DNA of 64,000 nt, taken from positions 1 to 64,000 of the forward strand of contig NZ_JABCPZ010000016.1 of NCBI RefSeq assembly GCF_013283785.1, in the 5' to 3' direction. The notes beneath the pieces are model-generated. The model saw only the letters and a program-made list of their open reading frames with translations. It searched no databases and was not told the origin of the DNA. Positions 24,703 to 34,469 of the stretch are shown in pieces. Numbering within the stretch: the first letter of the stretch is position 1; each line of letters opens with the position of its first letter. This DNA is from Nonomuraea antri (GTDB taxonomy: Bacteria; Actinomycetota; Actinomycetes; Streptosporangiales; Streptosporangiaceae). The translations under genes and the position numbers were made by a program.

Positions 24703-25823
24703 TGGACCTCCCGGCCTGACTGGACGATCTCCTCGTAGAGGGCGTCCCACTTCTTGGGGTTGTCGAGCATCTCCTGCTCGGGCACGGTGATCGTGGTGAG
24801 CCCGGCCAGGGGATCGTCCGCGGTGGGGATCGATCCGACCCGGAAGGACTCGCCGAGGATCTTCTGACCTTCGGTCAGCTCGTAGTCGATGAAGAGCATC
24901 GCCGCCGCGGGGTGTGTCGCCGTCTTCATCAGCGCCACGCCGTTGGGCCGGATCACGATGGGCTGCACCGGGGTTCCCGAGGCCGGGTGCCAGCTCACCG
25001 GGGCGCCCTGGTCGGCGGCCTTGTCGATGGTGTGGCTGTAGGAGGAGGCCGTCACCGCGAACTGACCGGCCGAGAGCAGCTCACCCTGCGCCGTGTGCCC
25101 CTTGGCGATCTTCGCGTTGGCGACGACCCGGTTGAACAGGTCGCGGACCTCGGCGTCCGTCTTGCCCTGGGCCAGGTAGTGCTTGTACATGGCGGCGAAC
25201 CAGTCGACGTCGCCGACCTCCAGGGAGACGAGTCCCTTCCACTTCGGGTCGGCGAGCTCCTCGAACGACTTCGGCTCCGCGCCGGGCTTCACCTTGGCGG
25301 TGTTCCAGCCGACCACGAACACGTTGAACCGGGTCGCGGTCCAGCCGTCCGCCTGGCCCTCCTTGCGCACCGCGGCCCGCAGCGCGCCCTCGTAGGGGTA
25401 GAGCATGTTCTGCTTGGCCATGACGTTGAGCTCGCCGGCGTTCGTCTCGACGAGATCGTTGCCGTGGTAGTTCGCCTGCTGCTCCTGCGCCACCCGCTGG
25501 AGCACCGACTCCGAGTTCCCGCGGTAGACCTCCACGTCGATCGGGTAGGCCTTCTCGAACCCGTCGATGACCTTGTCCAGGTCGGTGTTCGAGGTGTAGA
25601 TCGACAGCGCGCCTTCCTGTTTCGCGAGGTCGAGCAGGACCTTGGTCCGTTCGTCACCGGTGAGCCCGTTGACGCGGTCGTAGACCTCCTGAGCTTTCGT
25701 GCCGGACGCGCCGGCCTTGTCGGCCGGTGCGGGCCCGCCTGCTGACGGCGAAGCGCCGCAGGCCGTCAGGAGGAGGACGGCGGCGGCCGCCGCCGCCGAT
25801 CCGAAGATTTTCTGGTGTTGCAT
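24699..25823 (-). CDS. Solute-binding lipoprotein 2 of the importer
   Basis: A 374-residue paralog of the preceding protein with a classical lipoprotein signal: MQHQKIFGSAAAAAAVLLL then TAC with Cys22 as lipidation site. Matching segments include LLDLAKQEGALSIYTSNTD, FEKAYPIDVEVYRGNSESVLQRV and LADPKWKGLVSLEVGD, plus KGHTAQGELLSAGQF, which parallels KGHTVQGQLLSAGQF in the paralog. It is the first main gene of a five-gene operon (binding proteins, permease, ATPase, MFS). GGGAG lies upstream of ATG 25823. A short ORF with a much stronger ribosome-binding site lies 85 bp upstream. Confidence 0.91.
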   Translation of the reverse strand: MQHQKIFGSAAAAAAVLLLTACGASPSAGGPAPADKAGASGTKAQEVYDRVNGLTGDERTKVLLDLAKQEGALSIYTSNTDLDKVIDGFEKAYPIDVEVYRGNSESVLQRVAQEQQANYHGNDLVETNAGELNVMAKQNMLYPYEGALRAAVRKEGQADGWTATRFNVFVVGWNTAKVKPGAEPKSFEELADPKWKGLVSLEVGDVDWFAAMYKHYLAQGKTDAEVRDLFNRVVANAKIAKGHTAQGELLSAGQFAVTASSYSHTIDKAADQGAPVSWHPASGTPVQPIVIRPNGVALMKTATHPAAAMLFIDYELTEGQKILGESFRVGSIPTADDPLAGLTTITVPEQEMLDNPKKWDALYEEIVQSGREVQ

Positions 25824-25908
25824 GGATGCTCTCCCGCGAGCTCGGCGGGGCGGTGTGCGCACCGACCCGGCGATGATGCGTTTGTGGTCCCCCCGCGAGA
25901 AGTAGTGC

Positions 25909-25962
25909 TCAGATCACGCCCGTCTCTCCGGCGAGAGCTCCAGCCCGATAGTCATCGCACAT
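25909..25962 (-). CDS. 17-residue upstream ORF in importer leader
   Basis: ATG 25962 to TGA 25909 encodes MCDDYRAGALAGETGVI. AAAGGAGG (complement of 25968-25975) sits 5 bases before the ATG, a far better ribosome-binding site than that of the following lipoprotein gene, so translation is very likely. It lies between operator O8 and the first binding-protein gene, in the same direction. It may be a leader peptide for translational attenuation, or an independent micropeptide. The peptide family is unknown to me. Confidence 0.5.
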   Translation of the reverse strand: MCDDYRAGALAGETGVI

Positions 25963-26009
25963 CTTGCCTCCTTTGAGCGAATTACCCGAGTACACACCGT
26001 GGTCGGACT

Positions 26010-26024
26010 AAAGGTCTAACCTTT
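26010..26024. promoter_or_regulatory. Regulon operator O8 (importer operon)
   Basis: AAAGGTCTAACCTTT, a near-perfect inverted repeat (AAAGG/CCTTT with GGT-N3-ACC core), 48 bp before the upstream ORF and 187 bp before the first binding-protein gene. Confidence 0.75.
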
Positions 26025-26159
26025 CGGCCAAGTTTTATCGGACCGTTACCTCGGGGCCGATTCAGGCCACGTACGGGCACGTCGCCCACCTGACCGGCCA
26101 CGCGATCGTCCAGCGAGGCACGTCACGGCGATGGCCGCGAGCCTCTTCCTCTCGACTCG

Positions 26160-26174
26160 AAAGGTAATACCATT
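26160..26174. promoter_or_regulatory. Regulon operator O9 (MFS gene)
   Basis: AAAGGTAATACCATT lies 26 bp before the MFS start. It matches O7 in all but the first base. Confidence 0.75.
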
Positions 26175-26199
26175 AGCCGAATCTAGAGAAGGGGCTTTC

Positions 26200-27453
26200 A
26201 TGGGTTCGGCAGACGACACGTTCACCGCCCGCATCCGCACCGCGCCCCGGCGGGTCTTCCGCTCGCTCGCCGTGCCCAACTACCGGCGCTTCTTCGCCGG
26301 CCACGCGGTGAGCGTGATCGGGACCTGGATGCAGCGGGTGGCGCAGGACTGGCTCGTGCTGGAGCTGACGGACTCCCCCGTCGCGCTCGGCATCTCGACC
26401 GCCCTGCAGTTCCTGCCCACGCTCCTGCTCGGCCTGTGGGGCGGCGTCCTCGTCGACCGGCTCGACCGCCGCCGTACGATCATGGCGACGCAGGCGGTCA
26501 GCGCCGTGCTCGCGGCCGTGCTCGCGGTGCTCGTCCTGGGCGACCTGGTGCGGCTGTGGATGGTCTACGCGCTCGCACTCGGGCTCGGCCTGGTCACCGT
26601 GCTCGACGTCCCCGCACGGCACGCCTTCATCACCGAGCTGGTCAGCCCGGACAACTACGTGAACGCCCAGGCGCTGAACTCGACCGTGCACAACGCCGGC
26701 CGCCTGGTCGGCCCGGCGATCGCCGGGGTCCTCATCGCGACCGTCGACATCGGGGTGGCGTTCGCGATCAACGCGCTGTCGTTCGTGGCGGTGCTGCTCG
26801 GGCTCTGGCGGGTCGACCCCCGCGAGCTGCACCGGGTCCCCGCCCTGCCGCGGGCCAAGGGCCAGGCCAGGCAGGGCCTGCGCTACGCGTGGGCGCACCC
26901 CGAGCTACGCGCGTGCCTGTTCCTCGTCGCCGTGGTCGCGCTGCTCGGCCAGCACTTCCGCGTCGTGTTCCCGCTGCTGGCGCGCGACACCTTCGGCGGC
27001 GGCGCCGAGGTCTACGGCTGGCTCACCTCCGCGCTCGGGGTGGGCGCGGTGCTCGGGGCCCTGGCCAGCGCCGCGCGCGTGAGCGCCGGCGCGTGGTCCC
27101 TGCTGCTGTGGACGTTCGCCTTCGCCGGCGTGAACCTCGCCGCCGCGGCCGCCCCCACGCTCGGCCTGGCGCTGGCGGCGGTCGTCGCACTCGGCGTGGC
27201 GAACATCTGCTTCAACACGCTCGCCCGCACGCTGCTGCAGATCAAGGCCGACCCGACGATGCAGGGACGGCTGATCGCCCTGCACAGCCTGATATTCCTG
27301 GGCAGCACCCCGTTGGGCGCGCCGATCGCGGGGTGGGTGTGCGAGCAGTGGGGGGCGCGCACCGGGCTCCTGCTGGCCGGGATCCCGGCCGGGCTCGCGG
27401 CGCTCGCGCTGCTGCCGTGGCTGCGGAAGATCCGCACCCCGCGAGAGGAGTGA
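26200..27453 (+). CDS. MFS transporter, MFS_3 type (second in locus)
   Basis: A 417-residue membrane protein with about 12 segments. Family marks: LAVPNYRRFFAGHAVSVIGT, MQRVAQDWLVLELT, and the loop WGGVLVDRLDRRRTIMATQA. ATG 26200 is preferred because AGAAGGGG precedes it and the upstream part of the frame runs through operator O9. The MFS_3 family is mainly export, though some members import aromatic acids; direction cannot be decided. It is divergent from the importer operon and convergent with the second FadR-type gene. Confidence 0.88.
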   Translation: MGSADDTFTARIRTAPRRVFRSLAVPNYRRFFAGHAVSVIGTWMQRVAQDWLVLELTDSPVALGISTALQFLPTLLLGLWGGVLVDRLDRRRTIMATQAVSAVLAAVLAVLVLGDLVRLWMVYALALGLGLVTVLDVPARHAFITELVSPDNYVNAQALNSTVHNAGRLVGPAIAGVLIATVDIGVAFAINALSFVAVLLGLWRVDPRELHRVPALPRAKGQARQGLRYAWAHPELRACLFLVAVVALLGQHFRVVFPLLARDTFGGGAEVYGWLTSALGVGAVLGALASAARVSAGAWSLLLWTFAFAGVNLAAAAAPTLGLALAAVVALGVANICFNTLARTLLQIKADPTMQGRLIALHSLIFLGSTPLGAPIAGWVCEQWGARTGLLLAGIPAGLAALALLPWLRKIRTPREE

Positions 27454-27485
27454 CGGAGGCGCGGCCCTGCCCAGAAGGGGTCCGG

Positions 27486-28223
27486 TCAGGTGTCGCGCCG
27501 GACGCGGCGGGCCGTCCGCTCGAGGTGGCGGGTCATCACCGCGCGGGCCGCCGCCTCGTCGCGGGCCTGGATGGCGCGGGTGAGCGCCAGGTGCTCCTCG
27601 GTCCCCTGACGCCCCATCGGCGCGTCGGCGTGCGACTCCTCCAGCGACATCAGCAGCGGGCCGTGGAAGCTCTGGACCAGCATCTCGATGGCGGGGTTGT
27701 GCGTGCACGCGGCCACCCGGGTGTGGAACGCGGCCGACATCTCGATGGCGTATTCGCCCCGCTCGACGGCCCGGCCGCTCTCCTCGGCCATGGCCAGCAG
27801 GTCGGCGATGTCGGCCTCGGTCGCCCGCTCGACGACCAGGGGAAGGATGCCCAGTTCCACGACCGTGCGCGCCTCGGTGACGTTCGCGGCCGTCAACGGC
27901 GCCAGCGAGATGAGGTCGGCCAGCCCGGCGCCGAGGCGCTCGGCCGAAGGCGCGGTCAGGAAGGCGCCGCCGTGCGAGCCGACCTTGATCGTGACGAGCC
28001 CGCCGGCCTCCAGCACGCGCAGCGCCTCGCGCACGGTCACCCGGCTGACGCCGAAGCGCTGGCCCAGCTCGCGCTCGCTGGGCAGGCGATCGCCGGCGCT
28101 CAGCCGGCCGTCGCGGATGAGCAGCTTGATCTGGTCGACGATGACCTGCGAGACGCGGTCGACGTTGACGCGGCTGAAGAGCTCCGCCGGGCCGTCGCCG
28201 TCCTCGGCCCTCTTCGTCCCCAT
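27486..28223 (-). CDS. FadR-subfamily GntR repressor (copy 2)
   Basis: A 245-residue regulator closely related to 5358-6125. The winged helix has AGDRLPSERELGQRFGVSRVTVREALRVLE; the FCD domain has VVELGILPLVVERATEADIADL, AAFHTRVAACTHNPAIEMLV and MTRHLERT. The identical recognition helix implies the same GGT-N3-ACC operators. Differences concentrate in the FCD domain and the termini, so the two may respond to different ligands or form mixed dimers. It is divergent from the bicupin/EutA unit with operators O10 and O11 between. Two nearly identical repressors flanking one regulon is unusual. Confidence 0.92.
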   Translation of the reverse strand: MGTKRAEDGDGPAELFSRVNVDRVSQVIVDQIKLLIRDGRLSAGDRLPSERELGQRFGVSRVTVREALRVLEAGGLVTIKVGSHGGAFLTAPSAERLGAGLADLISLAPLTAANVTEARTVVELGILPLVVERATEADIADLLAMAEESGRAVERGEYAIEMSAAFHTRVAACTHNPAIEMLVQSFHGPLLMSLEESHADAPMGRQGTEEHLALTRAIQARDEAAARAVMTRHLERTARRVRRDT

Positions 28224-28262
28224 GTGCGCTCCTCACGTCCGCGGTGGCCGTTTGCCAGGTCT

Positions 28263-28277
28263 GATGGTATGTCCTTT
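28263..28277. promoter_or_regulatory. Regulon operator O10 (fadR copy 2 side)
   Basis: GATGGTATGTCCTTT keeps the ATGGT and CC-TT arms with a one-base change in the ACC core. It lies 40 bp before the regulator start; CAGGTCTGATGG overlaps it as a second partial site. Confidence 0.55.
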
Positions 28278-28333
28278 GGCGGGGTCGCCGCGCAGGCGCG
28301 GGAGGGCCGAGCTGCGCGTTCGATCGGGTGTGG

Positions 28334-28364
28334 TTGACGTCACGTCGCGATTGGTCTTACCGTT
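28334..28364 (+). promoter_or_regulatory. Bicupin B promoter with operator O11
   Basis: TTGACG (28334-28339) and TACCGT (28358-28363), 18 bp apart, with ATTGGTCTTACCGTT (28350-28364) covering the spacer end and -10. A further half-site TGGACCA follows at 28364-28370. Confidence 0.65.
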
Positions 28365-28389
28365 GGACCACATGAATGCGGAGGTTGCA

Positions 28390-29522
28390 ATGGCAAAGAA
28401 TGCGCTCGTTTCGGACGGCATGGCGAAGAACTTCGCTCGCGAGAAGGACACCCCGTACGCCTCATGGGTCCGCAACGAGGGTCTGGACATCATCTCCGCC
28501 CACTACATCCCCGATCTCAACACCGTCGAGCTGAAACCATGGGAACGCCGCGGCGGCCGGGGCGTCTTCATCAACCACGAAGCCTCCCGCACGTCCAACG
28601 ACTGTTACGTGTGCGAGATCCCCGCCGGCGGCAAGCTGGCCCCGCAACGCCAGCTCTTCGAAGAAATGATCATGGTGCTCTCGGGCCACGGCTCGACCAG
28701 CGTGTGGAACGACGCCGGCCGGAAGGTCACCTTCGAATGGGGGCCGGGCTCGCTCTTCGCGATCCCGCTCAACACCTGGCACCAGCACTTCAACGGCTCC
28801 GGAAGCACCGCCGCCCGCTTCGTCTCCTCGACGAACCTGCCGCCTGTGCTGAACATGTACGACGAGCCGGAGTTCGTCTTCGGCACCGCGCACGACTTCG
28901 CCGGCCGCTTCAACGGCGAACCCGACTACTTCGCCGACAAGGACGAGGTCGAGGGCCTGCTGCTCAAGACGAACTTCGTCGCCGACGCGGTGAACCTGCC
29001 GCTCATCCACGCCAAGGAACGCGGTGCGGGCGGCGGCCACATCCGCTTCATGATGGCCAAGGGCTCCATGAACAGCCACATCTCGCAGTTCCCCGTCGCC
29101 ACGTACAAGAAGGGGCACCGCCACGGGCCCGGCGCGCACGTCATCATCATGAGCGGTGAGGGCTTCAGCCTGATGTGGCCGGAAGGCGAGGAGCCCAAGC
29201 GCTACGACTGGCAGCCCGGCACGCTCATCGTCCCGCCCAACATGTGGTTCCACCAGCACTTCAACACCGGCGACAGCCCGGCCAGGTACCTGGCGTTCAA
29301 GCACGAGGTGGTCTCGATCCGCAACGCCCAGGGCGTGCCGAAGGCCTGGATCAGCCGGCGGATCGGCGGCGACCAGATCGACTACGCCGACGAGGCGCCC
29401 ATCGTCCGCGACACCTTCGCCAAGGCGCTCGCCCACAAGGGGCTGACCCCGCAGATGGACGCCGCCTACGCGGCCGAACTCGAGGACCTGCCGCCGCTGC
29501 CGGGCGAGAGCACCGCCACGGC

Positions 29523-29526
<4 letters not shown>
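28390..29526 (+). CDS. Bicupin protein B, probable metal enzyme
   Basis: A 378-residue bicupin. The N-terminal cupin (GGKLAPQRQLFEEMIMVLSGHG) has lost the H-x-H motif though it keeps H-x3-N (HQHFN). The C-terminal cupin has H-x-H-x4-H in GHRHGPGAHVIIMSGEG and H-x3-N in FHQHFN, giving a site with histidine where cupins usually have glutamate, as in some all-histidine iron cupins. GGAGG precedes ATG 28390; an in-frame ATG at 28372 lacks one. Possible ring-cleaving or oxidative enzyme of the pathway. The stop overlaps the ATG of the EutA-like gene, so the pair is translationally coupled. Confidence 0.8.
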
Positions 29527-31061
<1,535 letters not shown>

Positions 31062-31090
31062 ACACCCCCTGTCGACCCGCCGGACGGCGC

Positions 31091-31150
31091 GGCTTCCGTC
31101 GACGGAGGCCGCCCGCCGACGTCTGGTGGATTTGCTCTGGCGTCGGCGGG
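31091..31150. terminator. Hairpins after the EutA-like gene
   Basis: 31091-31110 folds GGCTTCC/GGAGGCC around GTCGAC; CCCGCCGACG (31112-31121) pairs with CGTCGGCGGG (31141-31150). There is no T-run, so termination is only possible. The rest of 31062-31311 shows no gene. Confidence 0.4.
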
Positions 31151-31311
31151 TGGCAGGGCGGATCCACCCTCAGGCGAGCCGAGGGAGCCTGCAGGCGGTC
31201 GCCCGCAGTGGGCACGAAGAACCACCGATAGTCGAGCCACGCCACCCCATTGACGCCGGGCAGCGAACGGCGCGGATGAGCAGCCACCCCAGTGGGGATG
31301 ACGTCCAGCAG

Positions 31312-31932
31312 TCACGGCGCGGCGAGGTGCAGGCTCGCCGGGATGGCTTCGAACGCGCCCTCCAGCCGCCGGACGAGGGCCCGCCGCCCGCCGCGCCCGC
31401 CCTCGCGAACCCAGTCGCGGCCCGACACGCTCCAGGCGGTGACGGCCAGCTCGGCCAGCACGTGCAGGCGCAGGTCATCGGCGTCCAGGCCGAGCTTGCC
31501 CGCCAGGCAGCCGATCACGTCCTTCTTGACCCCGGATCGGTGGTGCTCCACGTAGGCGAGCAGCGCGGGAGCGGTGAGCACCAGCCGGCGGGTGGCGACG
31601 TAGCGTTCGTCCCAGCCCGGCTCCAGCGCGGAGGCGGTCTCCAGCAACGCATCGCGCAGCTCACCCAGGACGAGGCCGGTCAGCTCCCGCCGCTCCAACG
31701 TGGCCAGGTACGCCGACCACAGGTGGATCTCGGCCTCGATCGCCACCGCCTCCTTGGCCGGGAAGGTGCGGAAGAACGTGCTCTTCGACACCTCCACCTC
31801 GGCGACCAGTTCCTCCAGCGTGGTCGCGTCGAAGCCCTTGTCGCTGAACAGTCGCAGGGCGGCGTCGGCCAGTGCGCGGCGGGTGCGCAGCTTCTTGCGT
31901 TCGCGCAGCGGGAGTGGACGGTCGTCGGTCAT
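31312..31932 (-). CDS. TetR-family regulator
   Basis: A 206-residue TetR protein: RKKLRTRRALADAALRLFSDKGFDATTLEELVAEVEVSKSTFFRTFPAKEAV is the three-helix DNA-binding domain. The ligand domain starts near residue 65 and contains YVATRRLVLTAPALLAYVEHH. ATG 31932 (TDDRPLPLRERKK) is taken as the start; ATG 31941 adds three residues. It is divergent from a MarR-like gene, with a 15-bp near-palindrome between them. No ligand can be proposed. Confidence 0.9.
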   Translation of the reverse strand: MTDDRPLPLRERKKLRTRRALADAALRLFSDKGFDATTLEELVAEVEVSKSTFFRTFPAKEAVAIEAEIHLWSAYLATLERRELTGLVLGELRDALLETASALEPGWDERYVATRRLVLTAPALLAYVEHHRSGVKKDVIGCLAGKLGLDADDLRLHVLAELAVTAWSVSGRDWVREGGRGGRRALVRRLEGAFEAIPASLHLAAP

Positions 31933-32003
31933 GCGCGCCATCCTAGCCGAATCGACCCCGAGACTCAGATGACCCTGAGCACTAGTTGGCACTTGCTCTT
32001 ATT

Positions 32004-32018
32004 TGAGACTGAGTGTCA
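32004..32018. promoter_or_regulatory. Near-palindrome between TetR and MarR-like genes
   Basis: TGAGACTGAGTGTCA is an inverted repeat with matching bases at TGA-ACT/AGT-TCA. It lies 43 bp before the MarR-like start and is a candidate operator for either regulator. Confidence 0.45.
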
Positions 32019-32061
32019 TTATTGGCGGCGTCCGGGAAACCACTCCAGTCAAGGAGCGACC

Positions 32062-32490
32062 ATGACCGCGCCGATCACCCTCAACCCTCAGATCCTCGGC
32101 CAGGCCGAGAACGCACACCGAGCCCTGCTGGAGCGCACCCTGACCGGCACCGGCCTCACCTACCGCCACTGGGTCACCCTCAAGATCGCCGCTGTCAGCG
32201 GCCCGGCCATCCAGCACGAGCAACTCGCCGCCCGCGCCGCCGGCGCCCTGAAGATCGATGTCCAGGCGGTGGGCGAGTCCATCACCCACCTGGCCTCCTC
32301 CGGGCTGCTGGACGTCCGCTCCGGCGCCGTCGGCCTCACCGCCCGAGGCCACGACCTGCACCAGCGCCTCAGCGCCGCCATCGGCCAGACCATCTCCCGG
32401 CTCTACAGCGCGGTGTCCGCCGAAGACTTGCAGGTCGCCGGACGCGTACTGGCCACCATCACCGCCCACGCCAACACTGAACTCACCTAA
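32062..32490 (+). CDS. MarR-like winged-helix protein
   Basis: A 142-residue single-domain protein: LTYRHWVTLKIAAVSGPAI, IDVQAVGESITHLASSGLLDVRSGAVGLTARGHDLHQRL forms the recognition helix and wing of a MarR-type fold. AAGGAG precedes ATG 32062. It could be controlled by the divergent TetR protein, or regulate an unlinked gene. Confidence 0.75.
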   Translation: MTAPITLNPQILGQAENAHRALLERTLTGTGLTYRHWVTLKIAAVSGPAIQHEQLAARAAGALKIDVQAVGESITHLASSGLLDVRSGAVGLTARGHDLHQRLSAAIGQTISRLYSAVSAEDLQVAGRVLATITAHANTELT

Positions 32491-32836
32491 ATCCGCCGCC
32501 TTTACGCATGGGCGCGCACTGATGGGTATGTCGCACTCTTGAGCCAGGCAGAAGGGACGCCACCACCCCTTGGTCCACCGGCTTCAGAACACGGACCAAC
32601 GGCTACAAAAAATGCAGGTGGCAAGTGTCAGGTCAGGTATGGCGGGCGACAGAAAGAATTCACGCCATTCCGTGGCGTGCAGGCCGCCGGTCGCCACGTT
32701 CCGCGCGGGCCGTTCGACACCCCGAGGTTCGGAATCCCCCGGCGTCCCCAGCTCACCGAACCTCGCGAAACGCTCGCACCGCGGCGAACCCGCCCGCTCG
32801 CCCCCAGGCACCCCCTGCGGGAGAGGAAGGACCACA
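32491..32836. other. Intergenic region before the nuclease-fold gene
   Basis: About 350 bp of lower GC content (poly-A run near 32607) with no convincing gene. It should hold the promoter of the secreted protein downstream; GAGAGGAAGG at 32821-32830 is its ribosome-binding site. Confidence 0.5.
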
Positions 32837-33682
32837 GTGAAGCGCAAGTTGATCGGTGGCATGACCGCCGCGGCCGCCGCGGTACTGATGAGTGCGGGCG
32901 CTACGGCGTCGGCGCAGGAGCAGCCGACCGACCCCACCCGGCTGAAGGTGATGACCTGGAATCTCGACTACCAGCGGGAGAACTTCGACGGCTGGGTCGA
33001 CACCATCGACAAGCTCAAGCCGGCCGTCGCCGGGCTGCAGGAGGCCTGTGTCACCGATCTCTCCGGTCTCAACGGCGTCCTCTGGCAGCTCAGGCAGAGG
33101 GGCCTGCACTACTACAAGGCGCACGGTACGTGGACCTACAAGTACCAGTGCGCCCAACTCTCCCATAAGGGCCAATACGGCAGTGCGATCATCTCGCTCT
33201 ACCCGATGACCCGGGTCAAACACGTCCCGTACAAGGCCGACGACGGCGAGGGCCGCGGCTTCACGGTCGCCACGATCGATGTGGCCAGGATCGGCAAGAT
33301 CCGCGTGTACGTCACCCACCTCGGTTCGGGCGGGAACGCGCAGAGCGAGCGCGTGCGCGCGAAGGAAGTCGCCCAGTTGATGAGGTTCCACAAAGCCGAC
33401 GCCAGGAAGCACAAGGTGCAGGGCACCGTGATCCTCGGCGACTTCAACACCGGCCCGGCCGGCAAGGCGCTCAAGCCGATCTGGCGCGCCGGGTTCCGCG
33501 ACGTCGACCCGAACTGCTACAAGCGCTCCCCCGGCTGCAAGACGACCCATACCAACGAGGACAACGGCAAGAAGAGCAAACTGGACTACATCTTCCACAA
33601 GGACCTGCGAATCGCCGACCGGCACCTGTCCAGGACAGGCCACTCCGACCACGACATCTGGCAGATGACCATAGCCGGGTAG
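32837..33682 (+). CDS. Secreted endonuclease/exonuclease/phosphatase-family protein
   Basis: A 281-residue EEP-fold protein. Signal peptide KRKLIGGMTAAAAAVLMSAG-ATASA, then MTWNLDYQ (metal/active-site Asn), LQEACV (metal Glu), YVTHLGSGG (catalytic His), ILGDFNTGP (Asp-Asn), SKLDYIF and GHSDHDIW (Asp-His pair). All catalytic residues of the DNase I/sphingomyelinase superfamily are present. GTG 32837 is placed by GGAAGG 6 bases upstream. It acts outside the cell as a nuclease or phosphodiesterase; the specificity cannot be told. Confidence 0.9.
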   Translation: MKRKLIGGMTAAAAAVLMSAGATASAQEQPTDPTRLKVMTWNLDYQRENFDGWVDTIDKLKPAVAGLQEACVTDLSGLNGVLWQLRQRGLHYYKAHGTWTYKYQCAQLSHKGQYGSAIISLYPMTRVKHVPYKADDGEGRGFTVATIDVARIGKIRVYVTHLGSGGNAQSERVRAKEVAQLMRFHKADARKHKVQGTVILGDFNTGPAGKALKPIWRAGFRDVDPNCYKRSPGCKTTHTNEDNGKKSKLDYIFHKDLRIADRHLSRTGHSDHDIWQMTIAG

Positions 33683-33753
33683 CCCCCTCACATCGGGCGC
33701 GAGAAACGGTCCGCTCGGCGGCGCCACCCTCGGTGTTCCAGACGCCCATCATG

Positions 33754-33793
33754 AGTACCCGGACATCCGTTCTTCGCCCGCTTCCCGGGTACT
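33754..33793. promoter_or_regulatory. 9-bp inverted repeat just before a membrane-protein gene
   Basis: AGTACCCGG (33754-33762) and CCGGGTACT (33785-33793) pair perfectly around a 22-base loop and end 8 bases before ATG 33802, where no Shine-Dalgarno is visible. It could be an operator or an mRNA hairpin controlling translation. Confidence 0.4.
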
Positions 33794-33801
33794 TCTCCGT
33801 C

Positions 33802-34398
33802 ATGTCTGATCCCCTCATCACCGCCATGACCACCGAGCATTTCGTGCTGCAGAGCGCTGCCGGCACGGCCACCAGCGAGGAGTCCGCCCGCGCGAGCCTG
33901 TACGTGATGGCCCTGTCCAGCACGCTGGTGGCGATGGGTTTCACGGTCCAGACCCCGGCGTTCGCGCCGCTGGCCGCGATCACCCTCCCCGTGCTGGTGC
34001 TGCTCGGCCTGTTCACGATCGCGCGCCTGGTGGACACCGGCCTGCAAACCATTCATCTCCGTACGGCCATCGCCCGGATTCGCGCCTACTACCGCCGGCT
34101 CAGCCCCGACGCCCCCGAGCACATCCCCGCGTGGGGCACCGACGCCGCGACCGAGGCGATGAGCACGCTCACGGTCACGGGACGGCGCGACTGGCAGGTC
34201 GGCCTGGTCACGATCGCGACGATGATCGCCACCATCAACAGCGTGGTGACGGGCGCCGGGATCACGCTGCTCGTGCTCGTCCTGGCCGATTCCCTGGCCG
34301 TCGCCCTCGTCGCGGGCATCGTCCTGGGCCTCGCCCACCTGGCGGGCTTCCTCCTCTACCAGCGCCGCCGTTACCGCAACAGGCCCACCCCTTCGTGA
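33802..34398 (+). CDS. Hypothetical membrane protein
   Basis: A 198-residue protein of no family I recognise. Two pairs of membrane segments (YVMALSSTLVAMGF, ITLPVLVLLGLFTIARLV, then LVTIATMIATINSVVTGAGITLLVLVL and ALVAGIVLGLAHLAGFLLY) flank a cytoplasmic loop with RIRAYYRRLSPDA. ATG 33802 gives a compact protein; the in-frame ATGs at 33733 and 33751 would add a polar tail. It ends in an Arg-rich tail. Confidence 0.65.
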   Translation: MSDPLITAMTTEHFVLQSAAGTATSEESARASLYVMALSSTLVAMGFTVQTPAFAPLAAITLPVLVLLGLFTIARLVDTGLQTIHLRTAIARIRAYYRRLSPDAPEHIPAWGTDAATEAMSTLTVTGRRDWQVGLVTIATMIATINSVVTGAGITLLVLVLADSLAVALVAGIVLGLAHLAGFLLYQRRRYRNRPTPS

Positions 34399-34469
34399 AG
34401 GCACCCATCACAGCCGAAACTGACGAAGCCCTGACGCGTTTCTCAGCCCAACCTCCGACAGTCCGATGT

